A stretch of DNA of 38,900 nucleotides from Gordonia otitidis NBRC 100426 (GTDB lineage Bacteria > Actinomycetota > Actinomycetes > Mycobacteriales > Mycobacteriaceae), in the NCBI RefSeq assembly GCF_000248075.1, contig NZ_BAFB01000090.1, forward strand, positions 1 to 38,900, read 5' to 3'. A program made the position numbers and the translations under genes. Numbering within the stretch: the first letter of the stretch is position 1; every line of letters starts with the position of its first letter. The notes beneath the pieces are model-generated. The model searched no databases, was not told the DNA's origin, and saw only the letters and a list, made by a program, of their open reading frames with translations. Below are positions 17,495 to 26,199 of the stretch, piece by piece.

Positions 17495-18463
17495 TTAGTA
17501 GCGTGATGTACGGAGCTCATCTATGTTTTCGCGATACCACTCGACGGTATCGGCCAACCCGGATTCTAGGTCGTGCGAAGGTGCCCAGCCTGAGTTTCTA
17601 AGAGTCGACACGTCTAGCAACTTACGGGGTGTCCCATCCGGCTTTGATGTGTCCCAACGTGTTTCGCCGTTATAACCAACGATGCTGGCGACCATCGTAG
17701 CGATCTCCGAGAGGGTGTGATCGACTCCTGTGCCCACGTTCACTTGGCGCGGACCATCAAAGTGGTCCAAGAGGTGCAGACAGGCCGACGCCATGTCTTC
17801 GACGTGCAGGAACTCTCGCCGTGGTGTTCCTGTGCCCCAATTTGTGACAAATTCTGCACCTGAGATGCGTGCTCTATCGTATCTTTGAATAAGTGCAGGT
17901 AAGACGTGTGATCCGGTGGGTGAAAAGTTGTCATATGGCCCATATAGATTTGTGGGCATCGCCGAGATCCACGGTAGGCCGTACTGCCGACGCACAGCCT
18001 GAATATTGATAATTCCGGCGATCTTCGCGATCGCATACGCATCGTTCGATTGTTCTAGTGCTCCAGTGAGCAGCGAGTCCTCTTTGATTGGTTGTGGAGC
18101 AAACTTCGGATAGATGCATGATGATCCGAGAAAGAGCAGGCGCGGTACTTCATAACGAACTGCAGCATCTAAAACGTTTGTCTGAATCTGCAGATTTTCA
18201 GAGAGGAAAGCCACTGGATAAGTGCTATTAGCGAGGATTCCGCCGACCCTGGCTGCGGCCAGGATTACGACTTCAGGTCGCTCGGTAGCAAAGAATTTGA
18301 AAACCGCGTCTCGATCTTTCAAATCCAACTCGCTGCTGGTCCGGCCGATAAGCCTCTCGAATCCTTCGCGCTCGAATAGTCGCCACAGTGCTGAACCTAC
18401 CAGTCCTCGGTGTCCGGCAATATAGGTAGGAGCTGACCGATCAAGAGGTCTGGTCGTATCCAT
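17495..18463 (-). CDS. fcl: GDP-L-fucose synthase (GDP-4-keto-6-deoxymannose epimerase/reductase)
   Basis: A 322-residue SDR enzyme that performs the 3,5-epimerisation and 4-reduction giving GDP-L-fucose. Motifs: IAGHRGLVGSA for NADP binding, LGSSCIYP with the catalytic Ser and Cys, YAIAK with the catalytic Tyr and Lys, and TNLYGPYDNF. The ATG at 18463 is preferred since AGGAAG lies 5 bases upstream; the ATG at 18481 would add six residues with a weaker site. It forms a convergent pair with gmd. Base composition is similar to gmd and lower in G+C than the next genes. Sometimes named wcaG. GDP-L-fucose would be a donor for one of the window's glycosyltransferases. Confidence 0.93.
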   Translation of the reverse strand: MDTTRPLDRSAPTYIAGHRGLVGSALWRLFEREGFERLIGRTSSELDLKDRDAVFKFFATERPEVVILAAARVGGILANSTYPVAFLSENLQIQTNVLDAAVRYEVPRLLFLGSSCIYPKFAPQPIKEDSLLTGALEQSNDAYAIAKIAGIINIQAVRRQYGLPWISAMPTNLYGPYDNFSPTGSHVLPALIQRYDRARISGAEFVTNWGTGTPRREFLHVEDMASACLHLLDHFDGPRQVNVGTGVDHTLSEIATMVASIVGYNGETRWDTSKPDGTPRKLLDVSTLRNSGWAPSHDLESGLADTVEWYRENIDELRTSRY

Positions 18464-18836
18464 TTCAACTTCCTGGTTCATCTCAATCCACTAATTTCAT
18501 AAACGCTTTGCATTGCCGTCTGAGTACTACAGCGCCGGATCGGGCGTGTAGTAGGACGATATCAACTGCACCAGTATCGCAGGCTCGTACTCTCGCTGTG
18601 AGTCTGGCGTGGGTGCATGGGTTAGGGCACCAGGCTAGGTTCACCGTAGTGGTGGTCGATCTGCACCCTCGACGGTGTTAGATCGGCCGCCCACCCTGGT
18701 GTTTTAGGTCAGGCGCGAATTCGCGAGCTAACCGCCTCCGAGGCCACCTTCGGGCGAGAATGGGCCGCTCGCTATGACTAAGCATCATCTTGAAATTTGG
18801 TGTCTTGAAGGAGTTCGAACTCCGAGTCGCTAGCCC
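18464..18836. other. Intergenic stretch with possible decayed transposase remnant and a palindrome
   Basis: No intact gene. On the plus strand near 18612-18685, one frame reads RFTVVVVDLHP before a stop, and another frame continues with about 35 sensible residues. This vaguely recalls the DDE region of ISL3-type transposases, but it is short and frame-broken. A perfect palindrome GGAGTTCGAACTCC lies at 18810-18823, just past the menA stop, and may be a hairpin. Base composition shifts here from the A+T-richer fcl side to the G+C-rich menA side. Confidence 0.3.
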
Positions 18837-19736
18837 CTAGGTACAGAAGCGCGCCCAGCAGGATGCTTGTTCAAGCGCCAAACCGACGGCGGTCAGCACG
18901 GCCCAGGCGAGCATCGCCATGCCGGTGGCGCCGAGGGATGCGATCAGCCCCGGCCCGACGGCGCCGGCCCGCACGGGCTGATACGCCTTCCACAGCAGGG
19001 GAGCGGCCACCAAGCCGAGCAGCGCCCACGGTGTGGCGGCGACCAGCACCAGGCTCATCACGAGTGGCACGACGAGTAGCGCCCCGTAGAACCGTCGAGT
19101 TGCGGCGTCGCCCATCCGGACGGCCAGGGTGTTCTTGCCCGACTCGCGGTCGGTGGGGATGTCGCGCAGATTGTTCACAACGAGCACTGCCGTCGACAGC
19201 GACCCCACGCCGACCGCGCACGCCAGTCCAACCCAGTCGACGGTCCCGACCGTCACGTACTCGGTGCCGAGAACCGCGACGAGTCCGAAGAACACGAACA
19301 CAGCTACCTCGCCGAGACCGAGGTAGCCGTAGGGTTTGGACCCCCCGGTGTAGAACCACGCGCCCGCGATGCAGATGGCGCCGACGACGACGAGCCACCA
19401 GGCGGTCGTTGCTGCCAACACGAGACCACACACGGCCCCGATGCCGAAGCAGATGAACGCCGCGCGTTTGACCGCCTCGGGCGACGCCGCACCCGACCCG
19501 ACGAGTCGCATCGGGCCGACGCGCTCGTCGTCGGTGCCGCGAATGCCGTCGGAGTAGTCGTTGGAGAAGTTCACACCGATGATGAAAGCGATCGCGACGA
19601 CCGCGGCCAGAGCTGCCTTCCACCAGTTCACGCCACCGATGTGCAGGCCTGCGCCTACACCGGCGACGACAGGTGCGATCGCATTCGGAAGTGTGCGGGG
19701 TCGCGCCCCGGCGATCCACTGCGTTGGGGTTGCCAC
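18837..19736 (-). CDS. menA: 1,4-dihydroxy-2-naphthoate polyprenyltransferase (menaquinone synthesis)
   Basis: A 299-residue UbiA-superfamily integral membrane enzyme that prenylates 1,4-dihydroxy-2-naphthoate to demethylmenaquinone. The first Asp-rich motif is [12 protein letters not shown] beginning at residue 59. The second region is [15 protein letters not shown], and the N-terminus [13 protein letters not shown] is typical of MenA. About eight to nine membrane spans are visible. The GTG at 19736 is chosen because the family begins here and a TAnnnT box lies 7 bases upstream. The frame is open further upstream, but that part overlaps the PE-PPE gene end and lacks MenA character. A housekeeping gene among surface-related loci. 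The last residues (ASCWARFCT) look unusual. Confidence 0.93.
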   Translation of the reverse strand: MATPTQWIAGARPRTLPNAIAPVVAGVGAGLHIGGVNWWKAALAAVVAIAFIIGVNFSNDYSDGIRGTDDERVGPMRLVGSGAASPEAVKRAAFICFGIGAVCGLVLAATTAWWLVVVGAICIAGAWFYTGGSKPYGYLGLGEVAVFVFFGLVAVLGTEYVTVGTVDWVGLACAVGVGSLSTAVLVVNNLRDIPTDRESGKNTLAVRMGDAATRRFYGALLVVPLVMSLVLVAATPWALLGLVAAPLLWKAYQPVRAGAVGPGLIASLGATGMAMLAWAVLTAVGLALEQASCWARFCT

Positions 19737-19743
19737 GTTCAGA

Positions 19744-19749
19744 AGACTA
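19744..19749 (-). promoter_or_regulatory. Candidate -10 element (TAGTCT) for leaderless menA
   Basis: On the minus strand TAGTCT fits TAnnnT and stands 7 bases before the GTG at 19736, which has no ribosome binding site. This supports both the chosen start and a leaderless transcript. Confidence 0.4.
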
Positions 19750-19845
19750 TTACTGCGCCCAAACCGTTGTTTGGCCGGTAGCTCCGGTGCAAGAGACGGC
19801 CGCTGTGCACTGATTGAGGGCGCCGCGCTGACGACTGAGGACCGT

Positions 19846-21051
19846 TCAGGGTGCGGACTCCTCGCAGCAATGAGTGGCGCGTGCATGGTCGAGGGAGCTG
19901 GACTGCGCCACCGTCGGTGTCTCTGAGGTGTCGCCGGATGCGGTGAGCTCGCCTTCCGCGGGCTCAGGCTCGAGCTCGCCCGTCCCTTCGGTCTCGCCTG
20001 CCGGTTCGGTCGGTGCCTCGCGCGCGAACGAGCTGTCGCCCGAGGCGATGGGCTTCCGCATCGTCGAAGGGGTCGTCGACGTTGGTTCTACTGGCATTTC
20101 TGCCGAGGGAGTAGTGGTCGGAATACTCACGCTCGCCCTAGTCACGTCGGCACCGGCTGACCGAGTGGTGGCGAGGGTATTCGCACCCGGCGTCGACTTC
20201 GACGCAGACGTGGCGCTGGAGTCGCCATTGTGACCGGAGTTCAGCGGCAGGACCGACTGGTCGCCGAGCCGGGTGTAGCCGGCGCGTTCGTACGACGACT
20301 CGATGACCGGCTTCCATTGCGCGTCAAGTTGATCCGCCACCGCTGACAGGCCGATTCTGCGCATCCAGGAGAACATCGGGAGCTGCTCGGTGGGTACCAA
20401 CACGTACGTCGTGTTGCCGACCGTACGCACCCAGTTGTTCGGATCGTTGACATCGACGTTCGTGTAATTGCCGTGCAGCTGCGTGTAACCCGCGAGCGCG
20501 TTCATGATCGCGGGGAGTCCTGCGACGTTGGGGTAGTCGCACAGCGGATCGTATTGCCTGCACACATCGACGACCTTGTATTTGCCGTCGTTCGGGGTCT
20601 TCACGCCTCCGGAGATGGTCGACCATCCGTTGAGACTCTGGCTCTGATTGCCGAGCAGCACGACATAGAGCGAATCGGGTGATTGAGGAGCTGTGCTCGC
20701 GTCGTTGATCAGCCACCGGGTGCCGATCACCGCACCCTGGGAGTAAGCCATGATGACGACGTCGCCCGAGGTCTCACTCAATGCCTGCTTGAGTGCGGTG
20801 TAGCCGCTGGTGTAGACCTGCTCGCCGCTGCCGCCGGACGCGTACTCGACTTTCTTACACACATTCGGTGGCTGGCACATGACGCCGCGCAGCTCGGTTT
20901 CCATCGGCTGCGGCGCCAGCGTTGTGTTTCCCGAGACGGTCAGCACCGTCGCTGCCTGTGCCACCGCGGTACCGCCGAGTGCACATACCGCCAAAAGTGA
21001 GACAACGAGCACCCGTAGCCGCCGTCGGTATATCCCTCGAATTGCGGACAC
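19846..21051 (-). CDS. Secreted PE-PPE-domain serine hydrolase with Ser/Thr/Pro-rich tail
   Basis: A 401-residue exported protein. The GTG at 21051 is chosen, with AGGGGGAT about 6 bases upstream, giving a basic N-terminus, a hydrophobic core and an AQA-A type signal cleavage. The hydrolase domain shows IMAYSQGAV with the nucleophile Ser near residue 104, [12 protein letters not shown] with a likely catalytic Asp, and LHGNYTN with a likely His; this is the PE-PPE (alpha/beta, cutinase-like) family. From about residue 265 the protein becomes a disordered Ser, Thr, Pro and Glu-rich tail, probably cell-wall spanning and possibly glycosylated. Mycobacterial relatives are esterases. Substrate unknown. 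Confidence 0.84.
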   Translation of the reverse strand: MSAIRGIYRRRLRVLVVSLLAVCALGGTAVAQAATVLTVSGNTTLAPQPMETELRGVMCQPPNVCKKVEYASGGSGEQVYTSGYTALKQALSETSGDVVIMAYSQGAVIGTRWLINDASTAPQSPDSLYVVLLGNQSQSLNGWSTISGGVKTPNDGKYKVVDVCRQYDPLCDYPNVAGLPAIMNALAGYTQLHGNYTNVDVNDPNNWVRTVGNTTYVLVPTEQLPMFSWMRRIGLSAVADQLDAQWKPVIESSYERAGYTRLGDQSVLPLNSGHNGDSSATSASKSTPGANTLATTRSAGADVTRASVSIPTTTPSAEMPVEPTSTTPSTMRKPIASGDSSFAREAPTEPAGETEGTGELEPEPAEGELTASGDTSETPTVAQSSSLDHARATHCCEESAP

Positions 21052-21378
21052 AACTATCCCCCTGTGCTCATTCTTATCGCGCTTTCCCCCCCCCAATATG
21101 CGGTGCAAACGTAGCACAATCTGCGAACCGAAATTGCTTGCGAATTCAATTACTCAACAGCGCGATCCAGGGGCGCTCGGTGATAACGACATCACTCGTG
21201 CCAAGCTCGGCTGGCGGTCGACTCGGGCTGCAGTGATTAAGTTGGATTCACTCAACAAGTGGCTGCGATCACTCACGCGGCCCTCGGCCGCGATCCGAGG
21301 TGTTGCAGGCGCAGTGTTGGAGCTCGGGCATCCCGGACTCGACGTCGCTCTGGCGGACCTTCTGGGTCGGGTGTTTGC
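21052..21378. other. Intergenic stretch upstream of the PE-PPE gene
   Basis: No gene is recognised. The stretch begins with the ribosome binding site of the PE-PPE gene and a run of nine C (about 21086-21094), then contains A+T-rich sequence suited to its promoter. Towards 21378 it reaches the 3' end of the DUF5313 gene. Confidence 0.4.
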
Positions 21379-21768
21379 CTACCTGGCGCTGCCGCGGTAC
21401 TTCCGGTGGTACTCGTCGTACAGATCCGCGTTGCGTACGCGCTCGTTGCGCTTGACCAGGTCGGGATTCAGGCCGTGCTGCTCAAGTCGATGTCTGCGGT
21501 AGATGACATTCAGTGCGATCGAGAAGAACACGTACGCGATCGGGATCGGCGAGAACATGATGAATCTCACGCCCCAGTCGGCGGGGACGAAGAGCATGGG
21601 CAGCATCAGGATGATGCAGGGGATCGCCCAGCGGACCACCATGCGGAGCGGGGCTCCCTTGCCTGCGAGGTCATTGGCCACCCAGTCGCGCATAGAAACC
21701 GGCAGCACTGCTCCGTAGCAGTAGCGGAGATACTGCCAGCCCCGGGGACGGGCTGCTGTGTCGGCCAT
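21379..21768 (-). CDS. DUF5313 membrane protein
   Basis: A 129-residue protein with two central hydrophobic segments (about residues 42-60 and 66-88). The flanking sequences RDWVANDLAG, the basic stretch before membrane segment 1, and RRHRLEQHGLNPDLVKR match the DUF5313 family found in mycobacteria and relatives. AGAAGGG lies about 8 bases before the ATG. Function is unknown. It stands alone, with no obvious operon partner. Confidence 0.82.
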   Translation of the reverse strand: MADTAARPRGWQYLRYCYGAVLPVSMRDWVANDLAGKGAPLRMVVRWAIPCIILMLPMLFVPADWGVRFIMFSPIPIAYVFFSIALNVIYRRHRLEQHGLNPDLVKRNERVRNADLYDEYHRKYRGSAR

Positions 21769-21955
21769 GGGTTGCGCCCTTCTCGAAATTCAATCGCGTG
21801 CTATTGAATTCTACGCGATGTCCGAGTCGTGTTGCGAAATGGATCTGACAGGTGGCGATGGCGAGCCGTTGGCCCGATGTCGGAGTTGCTTCGCGCTCAT
21901 GGCGGAAGGACGGCGGGGAGTATCTCCGCTCCGAAGTGACGAATTGGAGCTGACC

Positions 21956-23833
21956 TTAGCCAGCGGGTCCGCACACCGGTACGTCGACGCGAAGCGTCGG
22001 GTTGTCGACGAGTGGCTGTACCGGCACGACAGCTTCGCCATGAGCCGACGTCGGCTCGGTCGACGTCACCGTCACTTCTGCACTCTTGCCGGGCGGAATG
22101 GGCACCTGGACGAAGACCGCCGGATGGCTGTGTAACGTCCCGGCATTGAGGTTGACGGTTGCGCCATCGACGGTCACGCGTCTTGGTGTGGCGCCTTTCG
22201 TCAGTAAAACTTGAAGGTTCGTGTAATTGGTACCCTGGGGGAATCGGATCTGCCGATTCCCCCTATTGCCGATAACATAATCGGGCAGCGATGTATCAGT
22301 GAGCGTGTTGGTCAACCGGATGCGTGCGGTCGATTCTCTAGTGCTGGCAGCACATCCGCCCGCGGTGTAGGTGATCTCGCGACGCAGATAGTAGTCGGTC
22401 TTGTTGGCTGTGACGTTCACCAAAGTCGCATTCATGTACGGAGCCGAAGTGTCGGCGACTTGGTGGCCCAGGGGCATCGACTCGAGAATTCGTTGTTCTC
22501 TGGTATGGCTGCTGTACACCATAATTCGACGTTCCTGAACGCCGCGGCCAAGTGCCTCAAGCAACGCGTTTGTGTTGCCGTTGAGTGAACTCATTCTGTC
22601 GAACACAGCCTTTGAGATCGACTGCAGATACTCCTTGCGGGCGTCGTTGTCACTGGCAAAACGCTCGTACGACGTCGAGAGGGTGATCGGCGCGACGTTC
22701 TCGGCGGTGATTTCTTCACCGTCGGTGAGCGTGACGGGGCCTGCCACTTTGAGCACGTAGCTCAAGGCTATCGGGTCGACAGCAACGGCTCCGTCGAGTC
22801 GTTGTCCCGTCTGTGCTTTCCAATTCGCGATCCAAATTCGCGCGGCATCAGTGAAATCGGGGCTCATGTTGGAGTTTCGGACGTCGAGGTACGCCCGTGT
22901 CCAGCCATAAAGGCGGTTGTGATCCGGTCCGAGATCGACTTGCGGACCGGCAGGCTCCTCGATGCCGAGGTTCTGGCCCAGCCGGGGCGTGGTGATGTAT
23001 CCGTTGTCGGCGCCGAGGATTGCGAACCCCCCGACCAGTCCGCCTGTGCCTCGCGCTTCCGACGGCGTCTGCATCGCGACGAAGTAGCTGCGAGCGCCGT
23101 CGACACCCAGCATCGAAGGTGCGATCTGCGCTGCGAGGTCGGTGCCGCGGAGGAACCGTGCGGTTTCGGCGATCTGGTCCACCAGTTGTGTACGAGCATC
23201 GGACACCTGCTCCAGCCATGAACCCGGAATGTGCTGTGTCCGTTCGTCGATCCGCTCAGCGTTGGTCGCGATCTCTGCGAGTCTCGGCTGTGCCGCCGCG
23301 AGCGGCTTCAGATTCAGTGCGTTGTCGGGTCCACGTAGTGTGCTGGGACTGATCGTCTGGGCCAGTGCGGCACTGGGTACGAGCACCTGTGCGGCGGTGT
23401 CGGCGACGGACTCGGTCATCTGGTGGACGCTTTGCAGCGGTGAACCAAGCCACGGGATGGCCGCGGTCGCGCGCCACACCGGGTTGTCGGTGGCACTGCG
23501 CGCGGAATCGGCGGCCGACTCGGCGGCGGCGGCATGAAGCTGGGCGCCGTGTACGTCGCCGTCCATGATCGCGGCCTTTGCAGCAATGCCGTGACGTCGT
23601 GCATCGTCGATGCTGCTCTTGACGTCGACGATGAGATACGCGAGATAGGAGCAGATGGCGATCACGAAAGCTATCGATGTGATCACCACACAGCGACGCC
23701 GACGCGATCTCGTGTGCCGGCGTCGCCATCGAGGTCCGACCTCGCCACTGCCGACCTCGCTGTCGCTGTCAGTTGTCGACGGCGCTTCCGCGCTTTCCAA
23801 TGTCACGGTGTGCCCCCATAGCATTCTCCGCAT
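21956..23833 (-). CDS. DUF4012 membrane-anchored extracellular protein
   Basis: A protein of about 625 residues: a charged N-terminus with an Arg-rich patch (RRHTRSRRRR), one membrane span (about residues 48-71), then a large exterior domain. The middle part contains YFVAMQTPSEARGTGGLVGGF and AVDPIALSYVLKVAGPV, hallmarks of DUF4012; this family often lies in actinobacterial surface-glycan loci, but its activity is unknown. The start is uncertain: ATG at 23833, ATG at 23824, and GTG at 23806 (with GGGGG six bases upstream) are all plausible, and the frame stays open further upstream. It follows the kinase-like gene by about 120 bp on the same strand. The LytR-CpsA-Psr family is not indicated. 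Confidence 0.83.
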   Translation of the reverse strand: MRRMLWGHTVTLESAEAPSTTDSDSEVGSGEVGPRWRRRHTRSRRRRCVVITSIAFVIAICSYLAYLIVDVKSSIDDARRHGIAAKAAIMDGDVHGAQLHAAAAESAADSARSATDNPVWRATAAIPWLGSPLQSVHQMTESVADTAAQVLVPSAALAQTISPSTLRGPDNALNLKPLAAAQPRLAEIATNAERIDERTQHIPGSWLEQVSDARTQLVDQIAETARFLRGTDLAAQIAPSMLGVDGARSYFVAMQTPSEARGTGGLVGGFAILGADNGYITTPRLGQNLGIEEPAGPQVDLGPDHNRLYGWTRAYLDVRNSNMSPDFTDAARIWIANWKAQTGQRLDGAVAVDPIALSYVLKVAGPVTLTDGEEITAENVAPITLSTSYERFASDNDARKEYLQSISKAVFDRMSSLNGNTNALLEALGRGVQERRIMVYSSHTREQRILESMPLGHQVADTSAPYMNATLVNVTANKTDYYLRREITYTAGGCAASTRESTARIRLTNTLTDTSLPDYVIGNRGNRQIRFPQGTNYTNLQVLLTKGATPRRVTVDGATVNLNAGTLHSHPAVFVQVPIPPGKSAEVTVTSTEPTSAHGEAVVPVQPLVDNPTLRVDVPVCGPAG

Positions 23834-23956
23834 CCGACCGTCGCGCCCGGTGGCTCTCCCGACTGATTCAAATGCATTCCTCCGGGACAATAGTCCATCG
23901 GACCGGCGATGTTGAATGATAAATCTCGCGCCGGCCCGTGCTCACACCGCTGCTTG

Positions 23957-24985
23957 TCACACCGCCGAACGGATCTGCCCCTCGGCGTCGACTTCCACGC
24001 GAGTGCTCGCACCCAGCGCCGGTCGATGCAGCACCGACGCCACGGTGGAGCGGTTCGCTGGTGACACGCGGACGAACACCTCACCGTCGCAGGCCGCATC
24101 GAGAGTTTCGGTCGCGAGCGTGGCGATGCGGTCACGCAGGTCGGGCGCGATCTCGGTGGTGGAGTCGTCGATCAGCACCACGTCGACGCCGCGGAGCCGA
24201 GCGCGGTAGGCGGGGGCGTCGAGGTCGAGTTCGGACATCAGTGGCGCACGGAGTCTGTCGCGCAGGTGGGCTTCGAGCACCTCGCAGTCGAGTCGTTGTG
24301 CATCACTGAGTTCGGCGCCGGATGCGATGAGCTCGAGCAGTGGTCGGGCCAACGAATCGAGCTGACGCACTTGCCGTGTGCGTTCATCGGAGGCAGCGGA
24401 CGATGCTGCGAGCTGGGCGACCTGTTCGGTAGTCTGCTCACGAAGTGAGAACACCTCGCTCGCCGTGGGTCGCAGTGTGTAGGAGAACAGCGTGGCCATC
24501 AGCAGCGGCGCGACGTCGACAACCGACTGTATGAAGGCCGGAGCGACGCCTGCTCCGGAGTGTGTTCCCCAGACGACGAAGATGGCGACGATCGCCAAGA
24601 ATCCCAACCACGGTGCGACTCGACGCCCACGCACGATCATGAACGCATAGATCGCCGCGCCGGCACCGTGACTCATCCCCACGGCCGTGGCGGTCAGTGC
24701 TGTGGCGTCCGACAACATGAGGACCAAGGCTGCGCTGGCTGGTCCGGCCAGTGTGAGCAGGATCGTCGGCACCGTCGGTAGCGGATCACCCTCGGCGGCA
24801 ACCAATGTGATCGTTGCCGCGGTGTAGATCGCCGCAGCGGCCAGAGTGCCTGCGATGGTGTGCACCGACGCCGACGGTGTCGCAGCCACCAGCCACACTG
24901 CGGCGAGGAAGAACGCCACGACCACCCAGACGCCGCGTTGCCGCATGCCGAGCAAATCGCGGGCATCGGTCAGCTGTGTGTCCAT
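23957..24985 (-). CDS. Kinase-like membrane protein without an ATPase domain
   Basis: A 342-residue protein starting at the ATG at 24985 (GTGAGG about 6 bases upstream), overlapping the sensor kinase stop by 16 bp. About six membrane spans occupy residues 20-175. The cytoplasmic part begins with a predicted coiled coil (REQTTEQVAQLAAS), followed by QVRQLDSLARPLLELIASG and CEVLEAHLRDRLRAP. These resemble the helical part of NarL-class kinases and RGVDVVLIDDS the region after it. No HATPase boxes (N, G1, G2) follow; the protein ends about 100 residues later. I infer a partner of the adjacent sensor kinase or a decayed kinase. Confidence 0.7.
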   Translation of the reverse strand: MDTQLTDARDLLGMRQRGVWVVVAFFLAAVWLVAATPSASVHTIAGTLAAAAIYTAATITLVAAEGDPLPTVPTILLTLAGPASAALVLMLSDATALTATAVGMSHGAGAAIYAFMIVRGRRVAPWLGFLAIVAIFVVWGTHSGAGVAPAFIQSVVDVAPLLMATLFSYTLRPTASEVFSLREQTTEQVAQLAASSAASDERTRQVRQLDSLARPLLELIASGAELSDAQRLDCEVLEAHLRDRLRAPLMSELDLDAPAYRARLRGVDVVLIDDSTTEIAPDLRDRIATLATETLDAACDGEVFVRVSPANRSTVASVLHRPALGASTRVEVDAEGQIRSAV

Positions 24986-26199
24986 GACAACCTCACCGTG
25001 GTGCCGGAACCCCTGTGGGACTCGATGATTGCCGATCCACCGGCGAGTTTCGACATGCGGCCCACAATGCTCACCGAGATGCCCAGGCGAGAGGCGGGAA
25101 CCGAAGTGGGGTCGAACCCCGCTCCGGTGTCGGCGATGTCGACGTGGAGCGTGTCGGTCGATGTCGATACGTGTACCGAGATATCCGCGTAACGCCCGGC
25201 ATGACGGACTGCGTTGCGCACTGCTTCTGCCGAGGCGCCTGCGATCGCGGTGACGACGGCACCTGGATACCTGGCCGACGGATCGACGTGGTCTACAGTC
25301 ACGATCTGCTGCGGGGCGACGAGTGCGATCGCGGCGCGGATGCGGCTGAGTGCGTCGGTCGCGCCGAGTTCGTCGTCGATGACGTCGGTGCCGGCGCGGT
25401 CGATGGCGGACAGAGCATTGCGTGCGTCCTGCACGAGCTCCGGTGACGTTCCGCGCCGTGCAGCGAGCAGCAGCGTCGACATCACGCTGTCGTGGGTGAG
25501 TGCGTCGAATCGGTGACGTTCCGCCGAGCGCGCCCGGGCGGCTGCTGCGGCCGCGGTGGTGGCGTAGGCCTCGGCGCGTGAGTCGTCGAGAACTCTGGCT
25601 GTTCTCCGTCCCATGATCGCGGCCACCACGAAGACCATCGAGAACGCGATGGCCCACACAGTCTGTGCGGCAAAGGGTTCGACGACTTCGGCGCGTCGAA
25701 CTGTGCGGTCGATGAGCACAGAGCTGGTCACTGCGACGACGAGGACTGCGTATGCCCACATCGGCCGGAACGCGAGAGCGGCCGTGATGGCTGCCAGCCC
25801 CGGGAACGCCGCCATCCAGAATCCTTGCACCGTGTAGATGTGGCCGCCGTTCCAGGCGAACCACCACAAGCCCACAGCGATCAGATAGCCGACGGCGTTG
25901 ACTCCGGTGATGATCTGCAGACGACGGGAATCGGCGCGCCAGGTCAGCGGTCCCATCGCCACCCCGGTACCGAATGTCAAGACCACTGCGAGGACGGTCC
26001 ACCACGGAGACACCACCTTCGTGGCTGCAGTGATCGGACCTACGGCCAGCAGACAGTAGAGCAGGTAGCCCGCCGACGCGAACAGAGTGAACTGGCGCAG
26101 AATCCGACGCCCCGCGAGTGCGTCGCGCGAAGCGTCGTCCGGTCGAAGCGTCGGTGCGGTGGCGCTCACCGTCGAAGGCGCCGCGGAATCGGTAGCCAT
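24970..26199 (-). CDS. Sensor histidine kinase, NarL-partner class
   Basis: A 409-residue membrane kinase. About six membrane spans lie within residues 38-198. A linker then leads to the phospho-acceptor region HRFDALTHDSVMSTLLLAARRG with His236. The ATPase domain has EAVRNAVRHA (N box), ADTGAGFDP (G1) and GSGTTVRLSW at the end. The sensor has no obvious extracellular domain, so it probably senses within the membrane. The ATG at 26199 overlaps the regulator gene by 34 bp; a GTG at 26169 overlapping its stop (GTGA) is an alternative. It is co-transcribed with the response regulator upstream and the kinase-like protein downstream. Confidence 0.87.
   Translation of the reverse strand: MATDSAAPSTVSATAPTLRPDDASRDALAGRRILRQFTLFASAGYLLYCLLAVGPITAATKVVSPWWTVLAVVLTFGTGVAMGPLTWRADSRRLQIITGVNAVGYLIAVGLWWFAWNGGHIYTVQGFWMAAFPGLAAITAALAFRPMWAYAVLVVAVTSSVLIDRTVRRAEVVEPFAAQTVWAIAFSMVFVVAAIMGRRTARVLDDSRAEAYATTAAAAAARARSAERHRFDALTHDSVMSTLLLAARRGTSPELVQDARNALSAIDRAGTDVIDDELGATDALSRIRAAIALVAPQQIVTVDHVDPSARYPGAVVTAIAGASAEAVRNAVRHAGRYADISVHVSTSTDTLHVDIADTGAGFDPTSVPASRLGISVSIVGRMSKLAGGSAIIESHRGSGTTVRLSWTHS

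Noticed and set aside
18810..18823. GGAGTTCGAACTCC as the T-arm of a tRNA
   Set aside because: The flanks do not fold into acceptor, D or anticodon arms; it is only a short palindrome.
18871..19719. 282-codon frame overlapping menA on the same strand
   Set aside because: Very Arg-rich shifted reading of menA; menA has the conserved NDYSD motif.
21086..21094. Run of nine C upstream of the PE-PPE gene as a phase-variation tract
   Set aside because: It lies upstream of the preferred GTG start at 21051 and so would not shift the coding frame; one tract alone is weak evidence.
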